This document shows positions 52,993 to 60,345 of a stretch of DNA of 64,000 nucleotides, in pieces. The notes under the pieces are model-generated. The model worked only from the letters and a program-made list of their open reading frames with translations. It was not told where the DNA came from and did not search any database. The position numbers and the translations under genes were made by a program. How positions within the stretch are numbered: the first letter of the stretch is position 1; each line of letters starts with the position of its first letter. The stretch comes from Cyanobacteria bacterium OH_CBrB_359 (GTDB taxonomy: Bacteria > Cyanobacteriota > Vampirovibrionia > Gastranaerophilales > Gastranaerophilaceae). The stretch spans positions 992,001 to 1,056,000 of the forward strand of contig JAEZET010000004.1 of NCBI GenBank assembly GCA_023433065.1, in the 5' to 3' direction.

Positions 52993-53577
52993 TTAAATAA
53001 CTTCAAGAAGCTTGTTATAATTATTTAATGCCTTTTCTGCCTCTTTTTTATTGTTTAATTTTTTATATACTAACGCAAGGTTATAGTGAAAAGAGGGTTC
53101 AGTATTTTTAATTTGTACTGCTTTCACAAAATATGATCTTGCTTTTCTGAAATCATTAAGCTTTAAGTAGCAACATCCTAAATTGTAATATGAGTATGCA
53201 AAATTTTTATTATATTTAATTGCTAAATTATAATTTTCTATTGCTTTTGTCAATTTATTGTCATTCATATATAAGTTTGCAAGGTTATAATATGCCTTAA
53301 AAAACTTTGGGTCTTTCTCTAGCGCTTTTTGTAACAGAAAAAAGGAATCAAGCTCTTTATTATAATCCTGAGTAATATTTGCAATTAATAGCCACATCTC
53401 TGCGTCCCGTTCTTCTTCAGGAATTTTAGCCACCAACTGATAAGCTTCTTGAAGCTTGTTTGCATTGTAAAGTGCTATTATTTCTCTTTTTTGCTCTATT
53501 GTGTATGCGTGAGCAGCAGGCATTGAAAAAATATTCGCAGTTATTATTAACGCTAAAATTATTCTTAATCGTTTCAT
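52993..53577 (-). CDS. Exported TPR-repeat protein
   Basis: An N-terminal signal peptide (MKRLRIILALIITANIFSMP, cleavage probably after AHA) precedes tetratricopeptide repeats covering about residues 55-190. Clear TPR units are FFKAYYNLANLYMNDNKLTK, FAYSYYNLGCCYLKLNDFRK and PSFHYNLALVYKKLNNKKEA. TPR arrays mediate protein-protein contacts; in the periplasm they often serve envelope assembly. No partner can be named. It lies upstream of ruvA on the same strand, 63 bases away. Confidence 0.85.
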   Translation of the reverse strand: MKRLRIILALIITANIFSMPAAHAYTIEQKREIIALYNANKLQEAYQLVAKIPEEERDAEMWLLIANITQDYNKELDSFFLLQKALEKDPKFFKAYYNLANLYMNDNKLTKAIENYNLAIKYNKNFAYSYYNLGCCYLKLNDFRKARSYFVKAVQIKNTEPSFHYNLALVYKKLNNKKEAEKALNNYNKLLEVI

Positions 53578-53731
53578 ATAAATATTATATGTTAATATTT
53601 CAATTCTTTCTAATTTTTTGACTATTCTTAATTAATTGTTAAATTTTATAACAATAGCAATGTAATTATTAAAGTTTTGAGCAAAATAATACGTTTAATA
53701 TAGTAGGCTTATTTATAATCTTTTGGTGAAA

Positions 53732-54634
53732 ATGATAGAACTAGATGTAGATTTGACGTATTTGGCAAAATACTACGACATTGGAACTCGTAGAGTAAGT
53801 CAGTATGGCGAAAAAAGCATAGAAGAAATTATGAAAGAAGAAGCAGCTTCAGGCAATACTAAGGCTGCAAATTTTGATTTGGAAGTTCTTAAAAATCCAA
53901 AAGAATTAGCTAAATTATTTAAACTTTCTACCGCCCGAAACAGATACAAAATCCTAAAGAATATGAATAGCTCTGATTTAAAATATCTTATGCAATATTT
54001 AAGCAAAGATGATTTATTAATGGGACTCAACTTTTTCACTAAAGATAAGCTTTTAGCCCTAATAGAAAATATGCCTAAAAATAAAATCGCAAAGGTTTTG
54101 TTTAACAAATTTTCACCTGAAAAATTTCTTAAAATGGTTCCCGAAAAAGAAATCGATAAATTCTTCGATTCTACTAAAATAGACAAAGAACAAGTAATTG
54201 CATCTATTTCAACCCTGCCTCCAGAAGCATTGGATGCCATTATGGAAAACATTACGGGACAAAACTCTAATAATGTTGACGCTAATAAAGTTGTTGATAC
54301 TTTAAGAAGTGCAAATCCTAATAAATTTAGAAAAGCCATTCAATCATTGAATAAGGAATTTAAAACCAAAATTGTTACGGATTTAACACGCAATGACCCT
54401 AAGCTATTTTTAGAATTTTCAAAAGATGCTTTAATGACACCTCTTGAGCAGTTAGATAAGCCTGAATTAATCAAGACAATGTCCGTTTTAGAATCTGAAG
54501 ATTTGCTAAAAATGCTTGATGAATTGCCCGAAGATCTCTTATCTGTGGTTGTTACACAAATTGACCCTGAAGTATTTGCAGAGCTTTTATGTGATAAGTT
54601 TCAGGATGTCCTAGCAGATATTGCAGTAGCTTAA
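53732..54634 (+). CDS. Soluble superhelical protein resembling the MgtE N-domain / FliG repeats
   Basis: A 300-residue, all-helical protein built of short repeated pairs such as DLKYLMQYLSKDDLLMGLNF, KLLALIENMPKNKIAKVLF, ALDAIMENITG and MLDELPEDLLSVVVTQIDPE. This pattern of acidic LPxELLxxLxxD units resembles the cytoplasmic N-domain of MgtE magnesium channels and the FliG middle domain. There is no transmembrane region, CBS domain or FliG charged ridge. The ATG at 53732 is chosen over an in-frame TTG at 53723, with GGTGA close before it. It is a lone gene between convergent and divergent neighbours. Function unknown. Confidence 0.6.
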   Translation: MIELDVDLTYLAKYYDIGTRRVSQYGEKSIEEIMKEEAASGNTKAANFDLEVLKNPKELAKLFKLSTARNRYKILKNMNSSDLKYLMQYLSKDDLLMGLNFFTKDKLLALIENMPKNKIAKVLFNKFSPEKFLKMVPEKEIDKFFDSTKIDKEQVIASISTLPPEALDAIMENITGQNSNNVDANKVVDTLRSANPNKFRKAIQSLNKEFKTKIVTDLTRNDPKLFLEFSKDALMTPLEQLDKPELIKTMSVLESEDLLKMLDELPEDLLSVVVTQIDPEVFAELLCDKFQDVLADIAVA

Positions 54635-54636
54635 AT

Positions 54637-55413
54637 TCAAATTCCCCATTTTTTATATATTGAATTGAGGAAACCATCTAATCTCATTTCATTTAATGCT
54701 CTATTGACATTGTTTTTAAGGATGAGCGCATCTTCTGTATTTTTAAAAGCAACGCCATATGGTTCCTGTGTCAAACGTTTTGACAAAATTTTGTAATTAT
54801 TATTGTCCATAACAAAACCCAGCAATATCGAATCATCGGTTGTTATGGCTTCTGCCTTCCCATTTTTAAGAGCTTTAAACCCATCTGAATATGTTTTGTA
54901 ACCTTTTAAAATCGCCTTAGGGGCAAAATATCTTAGCTGTTTTTCGCCTGTAGTACCAAGAATCACAATCACAGGTTTATTATTGAGGTCATTATAACTT
55001 CCAATGCTACTATTTTGTGGAACAAGTATTGCTTGCCCTGCTATATAATATGGTGTTGAAAAATCAACAATAGTCTTCCTTTGAGGAGTAATAGACATAG
55101 TAGCAATTACAATATCAACTTCTCCTGAGGTAATAGCTTGAATTCGGCTTGATGGGGTAACTTGAACAAATTGTATTTTATCTTTAGAGCCAAGCAACCT
55201 TTTAGCAAGTTCTAATGCTATATCAATATCTACCCCTTTTAGCATTTTATCTTTATCAATATATCCAAATGGCTTTGCATCAAACTGTGTTCCAACAATT
55301 AATTTGTCTCTGGCAATAATGTTTTTGTAAACATCTTGGGATTCTTCTACTTTACCGCACGATGAAACTAAAATGGAAAGCGAAAATATCAATAATACTA
55401 ATTTTTTAAACAA
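54637..55413 (-). CDS. Amino-acid ABC transporter substrate-binding lipoprotein (family 3)
   Basis: The signal peptide ends in a good lipobox, LVSSC, giving a lipid-anchored periplasmic protein. The family-3 binding fold follows: DKLIVGTQFDAKPFGYIDKD, KGVDIDIALELAKRL, ATMSITPQRKTIVDFSTPY and RALNEMRLDGFLNSIYKKWG. TTG is the start codon, behind GGGAGC. These proteins bind polar amino acids such as glutamine or arginine. No permease or ATPase is nearby, as with the family-5 protein at 19075. The ligand is not predictable. Confidence 0.9.
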   Translation of the reverse strand: MFKKLVLLIFSLSILVSSCGKVEESQDVYKNIIARDKLIVGTQFDAKPFGYIDKDKMLKGVDIDIALELAKRLLGSKDKIQFVQVTPSSRIQAITSGEVDIVIATMSITPQRKTIVDFSTPYYIAGQAILVPQNSSIGSYNDLNNKPVIVILGTTGEKQLRYFAPKAILKGYKTYSDGFKALKNGKAEAITTDDSILLGFVMDNNNYKILSKRLTQEPYGVAFKNTEDALILKNNVNRALNEMRLDGFLNSIYKKWGI

Positions 55414-55530
55414 TTTTTTGCTCCCGTTTTCAGATATTTATATTAAAACATAAGCAAAGATAAATACAAATTTAAAACAATTCAACCAATACATTGATGA
55501 CAATATCGACATAACCCTTATAATATAATT

Positions 55531-56124
55531 ATGAAAAGAATATTGCCAATCCTGTTATCTTTATTATTAACATGCGGTGCCGGATATAAAGGCACTCTTC
55601 CAGATTTGGCATCAGAATTTGATTATAAAAGGACGCAGCCTACAACTGCAACTCCAAATTTTTCAGAGACTAAAAATCCTGTTTTAGATGAATTAAAGCC
55701 TGTTCCAAGAGATAATAAAAAATATATTGACATTATCATAAAAAAAAATAAATCTTCTAAATACGAAAATGATACTATTGAAGTTATAAAAATCATTGAA
55801 AGGTTGAAACAATGCATTGAAAAATCAAATGATATACAAATGTTTAATGCGACAATAAGTAATTTGATTGACCATGTAGCCTACATAAAAGACACGTATG
55901 AAAACCAGCAAGAATCAACTTTTACATCTTATAAAACATTATTAAAATTATCATCACAAGCAAGAAACGTTGCGGTTTTAAGGACTGAAAGCCAAATTTA
56001 CACAAAATATTTGCCATATCAATCAGATGGCTCTGTCTACTCTAAACACAATATTGACATTCAAACAAAATCTTTGCTTAAATCAATAAATCAGACATTA
56101 TATGTCCTTAAGAACTTAGACTAA
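55531..56124 (+). CDS. Exported protein of unknown function
   Basis: A 197-residue protein starting with a short signal (MKRILPILLSLLLTCGAG). The Cys could be lipid-modified, though the LLTC context is not a standard lipobox. The mature part has a Pro- and Thr-rich segment and then mostly helices (NDTIEVIKIIERLKQCIEK, LIDHVAYIKDTYENQQ, TKSLLKSINQTLYVLKNL). No domain is recognised. The next gene also encodes an exported protein, 63 bases away, so they may share a role in the envelope. Confidence 0.65.
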   Translation: MKRILPILLSLLLTCGAGYKGTLPDLASEFDYKRTQPTTATPNFSETKNPVLDELKPVPRDNKKYIDIIIKKNKSSKYENDTIEVIKIIERLKQCIEKSNDIQMFNATISNLIDHVAYIKDTYENQQESTFTSYKTLLKLSSQARNVAVLRTESQIYTKYLPYQSDGSVYSKHNIDIQTKSLLKSINQTLYVLKNLD

Positions 56125-56187
56125 TACTCCACTGTGCAATGACAAAATTATTCCTCTATTCTAGTTTATTATTGAGGAATAGCAGTA

Positions 56188-57015
56188 ATGAAGCATTTTA
56201 CGTTATTAATTTTAATTTTATTGATATCATATAGTTGTGCAAATGCGAGAACAGCAACCACTATTACCCCACTACCAATTGGAAATCCATATGCACAAGA
56301 CTATGAAAGCTACCCAAGAGTGTCACAAATTGAAACTACTCTTTTTGGTAGAAATTTCGAAAATGAAAACATTTACTACAGATTAGAAAGAATTGAAAGA
56401 AAAATATTCAGAGGAACTAATTCAAACTTAAATCTATCACAAAGGCTAGAAAATATTCTTGCTGCCGTAACTCCGACTCAAAATATAAATATTCCAATAA
56501 ATGAACTCGCAAGAATTGAAAACAAACTATTTGCAAGAACTTATCCTCAAGATGATATTGAAACCAGAGTAATCAGGCTTGAGAAAGAAATGCTTGGAGC
56601 AATGCAAAACGGTGACTTAGAAGAGCGTTACCAAGTTATTGCATCTGCTGCTAAGCATTATAATGCATTCCCTTATCAGACAAATAATTATCAAGATAAC
56701 GCATATCAAGCCTACCAGCAAGATGCTTATAACTCAGCCGGTAATTCAACTGGGAATAAAGGTTTTTTAAAGAATATTCTTGGAATAGTTGCAGGCGGTG
56801 CTCTTACAGGATTTACGCCCCCTTTATATAATTATCCTAATGGAAATTATAATAATTACGGATATCCTTCATCATACTCTGGGAATGCATACAACTCTGG
56901 ATTTTGGCCACAAGCAAACAATGGCTTTAGTGACTGTTACAGCGGAAATAATGGATATAGAAATACTTATAGAAGCTATGGCACAGGCTCCGGTGTAAAT
57001 ATCTTATATGACTAA
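56188..57015 (+). CDS. Exported protein with tandem LFGR-type repeats and an Asn/Tyr/Gly-rich tail
   Basis: After a signal peptide (MKHFTLLILILLISYSCANA) come two tandem copies of a helical repeat. Copy one (about 44-91) has VSQIETTLFGRNF then YYRLERIERKIFRG; copy two (105-150) has LARIENKLFARTYPQDDIETR then VIRLEKEMLGA. The pattern is IExxLFxRxYxxDxIxxRLxRLE. The C-terminal 115 residues are low-complexity, rich in Asn, Tyr, Gly and Ser, around a short hydrophobic glycine segment (LGIVAGGALTGFTPPLY). Similar repeat proteins are common in this lineage, as far as I recall. It could be a surface or self-assembling protein. Confidence 0.7.
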   Translation: MKHFTLLILILLISYSCANARTATTITPLPIGNPYAQDYESYPRVSQIETTLFGRNFENENIYYRLERIERKIFRGTNSNLNLSQRLENILAAVTPTQNINIPINELARIENKLFARTYPQDDIETRVIRLEKEMLGAMQNGDLEERYQVIASAAKHYNAFPYQTNNYQDNAYQAYQQDAYNSAGNSTGNKGFLKNILGIVAGGALTGFTPPLYNYPNGNYNNYGYPSSYSGNAYNSGFWPQANNGFSDCYSGNNGYRNTYRSYGTGSGVNILYD

Positions 57016-57063
57016 ATTGAAATATGTGTTATCATAAAGCTATTAATGGAATTTGTGTGCTAT

Positions 57064-58002
57064 ATGAAAAAAATTAGTATTGTATCAGGCTGTTATAATG
57101 AAGAAGAGAATATAGAGCTCCTATATAAAAAAATTTTTCTGCATTGTGATGCTTTCAAAGGCAAATATGATTTTGAATTAATTATAATAGACAACTGCTC
57201 TGTTGATAACACACCAAAAATACTAAAGCGTCTTGCTGAACATGACAAAAGATTAAAAGTAATTCTTAACTCAAGGAATTTTGGACATATTCGATCACCA
57301 TTCTATGCCATAACCCAAGCTACAGGAGATGCCGTAATTTACATGGCTTCAGATCTTCAAGATCCGCCGGCTTTAATTTCGGACCTTATAAAGTCCTGGG
57401 AAGAAGGCTACAAAGTTGTAATGGCAGTGAAAAAGTCGAGTCAGGAATCAAAATTTTTGTTTTTTATTAGAAAGTTGTTTTATGATTTAATAAAAAAATT
57501 ATCCGACGATGATACTCAATTAATCAAAAATTATACCGGTTTTGGGCTTTATGACAAAAAAATAATTGACACAATTAGGCTGATAGATGACCCTTACCCA
57601 TATTTCAGAGGGTTAGTTTGTGAAATCGGTTTTGATAAAAAAATAATTGAATTTGACCAACCATTAAGAAAAAATGGCAAGAGCAAAAATAATTTTTATA
57701 CCATGTATGATAATGCTATGATTGGAATAGTAAAACATTCAAAAATGCCATTAAGAATAATGACTTTTGCTGGTTTTTTACTATCATTCTTAAGTTTGTT
57801 AGTATCATTCGGATATTTGGCAGCAAAGCTTGTTTTCTGGGAAAATTTTGAGCTTGGCATTGCACCTTTAATAATAAGTATATTTTTCTTTTCTTCAGTG
57901 CAATTATTTTTCATGGGTATTCTTGGAGAATATATTGGAGCAATTTATACAAGGGTAAACAAAAAGCCTCTTGTTGTAGAAAAAGAGCGTATTAATTTTT
58001 AA
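57064..58002 (+). CDS. Family 2 glycosyltransferase, dolichol-phosphate mannosyltransferase/GtrB type
   Basis: The N-terminal GT-A domain has VSGCYNEEENIELLYKKI, LIIIDNCSVDNTPKILK, and YMASDLQDPPALI with the metal-binding Asp residues. Two C-terminal transmembrane helices (about 228-250 and 263-288, FAGFLLSFLSLLVSFGY and APLIISIFFFSSVQLFF) match GtrB-like enzymes that load sugars onto undecaprenyl phosphate. The ATG at 57064 gives MKKISIVSG, the normal family start; an ATG six codons upstream is possible, and neither has a strong ribosome-binding site. No flippase or GtrA gene adjoins it. Confidence 0.9.
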   Translation: MKKISIVSGCYNEEENIELLYKKIFLHCDAFKGKYDFELIIIDNCSVDNTPKILKRLAEHDKRLKVILNSRNFGHIRSPFYAITQATGDAVIYMASDLQDPPALISDLIKSWEEGYKVVMAVKKSSQESKFLFFIRKLFYDLIKKLSDDDTQLIKNYTGFGLYDKKIIDTIRLIDDPYPYFRGLVCEIGFDKKIIEFDQPLRKNGKSKNNFYTMYDNAMIGIVKHSKMPLRIMTFAGFLLSFLSLLVSFGYLAAKLVFWENFELGIAPLIISIFFFSSVQLFFMGILGEYIGAIYTRVNKKPLVVEKERINF

Positions 58003-58041
58003 TACACTCTTTAACATTTAAAACTTAATTAAATTTGATTT

Positions 58042-58275
58042 TTATGCTTCGAAAACATAGCATAATAAAGATGCTTCTCTTGCCTTTTTAACAGCGCTTG
58101 TAAGCATTCTTTGGTGCTTGGAACATGTTCCTGTTATTCTTCTTGGAAGTATTTTTCCAGCTTCAGTCAGATATTTTTTAAGTTTTTGCGAATCTTTATA
58201 ATCTATTGATTCTACCTTATCTGCACAAAAATTACAGTTTTTACGCTTTTTTTTGTCTAATTGTTCTCTTGCCAT
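58042..58275 (-). CDS. rpsR: 30S ribosomal protein S18
   Basis: A 77-residue S18 with the conserved core IDYKDSQKLKKYLTEAGKIL, PRRITGTCSKHQRMLTSAVK and AREASLL. It has the zinc-type cysteines: CNFC near the N-terminus and TCSKHQ later, the so-called C-plus form. It is the last gene of rpsF-ssb-rpsR, the widely conserved order. Confidence 0.97.
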   Translation of the reverse strand: MAREQLDKKKRKNCNFCADKVESIDYKDSQKLKKYLTEAGKILPRRITGTCSKHQRMLTSAVKKAREASLLCYVFEA

Positions 58276-58299
58276 TATATTTTCCTCTATTTCTACTTT

Positions 58300-58695
58300 T
58301 TAAAAAGGTATTTCTTCTTCGCCTATTAAATCATCTGAAAAATCATTTTCTGAAAATTTTACTAATTCATCAGATGAATCCTTTGATGGGCTTGAATTCG
58401 AGCCTGAAATTTTTTCAAAGCTTGAAAGTTCTACTTCAACAACTTTTTTTTCTGTACCGTCATCAGCTTGCACTGTTGCATTTTGCAGTCTGCCTTCAAT
58501 AACTATTTTGTCAGATTTCGCAATATTATTTTCAACTGTTTCTGCAAGATTTCCTTTTGCCAAAACTCTGACCAAGGTCTCTTCATTTTGGTCAATATTA
58601 AGCGTGAAATATGTAATTGCAACGTTATTGGTTGTAAACCTTTTTTCAGGGGCTCTATATACTACACCAGATAGTACTGCTTTTGCTAATGACAT
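58300..58695 (-). CDS. ssb: Single-stranded DNA-binding protein
   Basis: SSB coats single-stranded DNA in replication, repair and recombination. The OB fold opens with MSLAKAVLSGVVYRAPEKRF and includes VRVLAKGNLAETVENNIAKS and VIEGRLQNATVQ. A Ser- and Asp-rich linker leads to the acidic tip DDLIGEEEIPF, where the final residues recruit partner proteins. At 131 residues it is short because of a brief linker. It sits between rpsF and rpsR. Confidence 0.95.
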   Translation of the reverse strand: MSLAKAVLSGVVYRAPEKRFTTNNVAITYFTLNIDQNEETLVRVLAKGNLAETVENNIAKSDKIVIEGRLQNATVQADDGTEKKVVEVELSSFEKISGSNSSPSKDSSDELVKFSENDFSDDLIGEEEIPF

Positions 58696-58709
58696 TAAGT
58701 ACTCCTTAA

Positions 58710-58991
58710 TTATACTTCCACGAACATTGTTCTTAGAATATTTTCATTTAATTTAAGTTGTCTTTTTAATTCAACCACTTTATCAGAAGGAATTTGTAAT
58801 TTTTGGGTTACAAAATATCCGTCTCTAAAGTTTTGAATATCGTATGAAAGTTTTTTTCTTCCAATTTTATCGGTATCAACAACATTTCCTGTATATGATA
58901 CTACTGTTTCTTCAATTTTTGCAATAATTTTATCTGCCTCGTCAGAGTCAACATTAGGCTTGATTATTGATAATAATTCGTAAGTTTTCAA
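58710..58991 (-). CDS. rpsF: 30S ribosomal protein S6
   Basis: A 93-residue S6: YELLSIIKPNVDSDEADKII at the start, then GRKKLSYDIQNFRDGYFVT and LNENILRTMFVEV, the expected pattern. The start codon is TTG with AGGAGAATTAAA in front. It is the first gene of the rpsF-ssb-rpsR operon. The 94-base gap to waaA on its left boundary holds no terminator that I can see. Confidence 0.96.
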   Translation of the reverse strand: MKTYELLSIIKPNVDSDEADKIIAKIEETVVSYTGNVVDTDKIGRKKLSYDIQNFRDGYFVTQKLQIPSDKVVELKRQLKLNENILRTMFVEV

Positions 58992-59085
58992 TTTAATTCT
59001 CCTTGAATTCTTTTAGTCTGCTAGTAATTGATGTTAGCATGAACAATATTTTATTACAAACAAAGTATAGTTAGAGCTTCACAAT

Positions 59086-60339
59086 TCATAAAATATTTTT
59101 TAACACAAAATCAACTGCGCCCTGATTAGCCTCAAAAATTTTATTTGCAGAAATACAAGCCTTTTCGTATTTATCTTTATCTGATAAATATTCAGACATT
59201 TCTTGTAGAAGTTCTTCTTGGGTATTTACTATTTTTGCTGCATTTTCATTCACAACAATTGAATAAATATCTTTAAAATTAAATACTGTAGGACCCGAAA
59301 TGACCGGTTTATTCCAAATATTAGCTTCAAGAGGATTATGTCCGCCTGTTTGTGAAAAACTGCCTCCAATAAATGATAAATATCCTATTGAATAAAAATT
59401 AGAAAGCTCACCCATCGTATCTAACATAATTATATCATTATCATCAAATGTATCTTTATCTGTACGTTTACCAAATTTAAAATTATAAGATTTGACTAAG
59501 TCTTCAACTTGGTTATACCTATGGGGATGTCTGGGAGCAATTAAAAGCTTTAAATCATTGAATTTACTTTTTAATTTTTTATAAACATTTAATACAATTT
59601 CATCCTCTCCATTGTGTGTACTTGCAGCAATCAATAGCCTATTATCGCCAAGTTTCATTTCTTTTTTAAGATTATTTATTTGTAATTCTGTTAAAGTTGG
59701 GTAAATATCAAATTTTAAATTACCCATAACTTTTGTTTTATCAGGATTTGCACCTATGTCGATAATCCTCTTTGCGTCTGCTTCTGATTGCATTAGTATT
59801 GCCTCATAATTTGAGAGAATGGACTTAAAGAAGTAACTAAACTTTTTGTAGCCAATGTATGAATTTGGAGAAATTCTTCCATTTACAATATATGTTTTTA
59901 TTCCCATTTTCTTTGCAGTAGAAGAAAAACAAGGCCATATTTCTGTTTCTGCTATTATTACTTTAGAAGGATTATATGTATTAAGAAATGATTTTACTGA
60001 AAAAATAAAGTCATAAGGGAAATAAGTTATTTGAGTAACATATTTAGAAAGTTTTTTGTTTGCAACATCCTGTCCTGTTTTAGTTGTCGTGGTAAGAATG
60101 ATATTAATATCAGGATGTTTTTCTCTTGTTTTAATGATTAGTTGTTCTATTGCATTGACTTCACCAACAGAAACGGCATGAAAAATTACTGTTTCTTTGC
60201 TATTTTTTTTAAACTCATACATTCCTATTTTTTTATAAAAGCCAGCCTGCAATTTTGGTTGCATAGCAAAAGCAATGGATATAAAAGGTAGTGCAAGCAA
60301 TGCAATTAAGGGGGTTATTAAATTGTATAAGAAAATCAT
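59086..60339 (-). CDS. waaA: 3-deoxy-D-manno-octulosonic-acid (Kdo) transferase
   Basis: WaaA (KdtA, GT30) transfers Kdo to lipid A at the cytoplasmic face of the inner membrane, so it implies lipopolysaccharide and an outer membrane. It has an N-terminal membrane anchor (LYNLITPLIALLALPFISIA), the GT-B segments IFHAVSVGEVNAIEQL, ETEIWPCF, VNGRISPNSY, MGNLKFDI, LLIAASTHNGEDEIVL, APRHPHR and FIGGSFSQTGGHNPLE. The length of 417 residues is normal. It follows secA by six bases on the same strand. No other lipid A gene is in the window. Confidence 0.95.
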   Translation of the reverse strand: MIFLYNLITPLIALLALPFISIAFAMQPKLQAGFYKKIGMYEFKKNSKETVIFHAVSVGEVNAIEQLIIKTREKHPDINIILTTTTKTGQDVANKKLSKYVTQITYFPYDFIFSVKSFLNTYNPSKVIIAETEIWPCFSSTAKKMGIKTYIVNGRISPNSYIGYKKFSYFFKSILSNYEAILMQSEADAKRIIDIGANPDKTKVMGNLKFDIYPTLTELQINNLKKEMKLGDNRLLIAASTHNGEDEIVLNVYKKLKSKFNDLKLLIAPRHPHRYNQVEDLVKSYNFKFGKRTDKDTFDDNDIIMLDTMGELSNFYSIGYLSFIGGSFSQTGGHNPLEANIWNKPVISGPTVFNFKDIYSIVVNENAAKIVNTQEELLQEMSEYLSDKDKYEKACISANKIFEANQGAVDFVLKNIL

Positions 60340-60345
60340 TTTCTT

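Noticed and set aside
53800..54339. A 179-codon minus-strand open frame opposite the MgtE-like gene
   Set aside because: It is composed of Leu, Ser and Phe in the way expected for the complement of a Lys- and Glu-rich gene, and it has no family resemblance.
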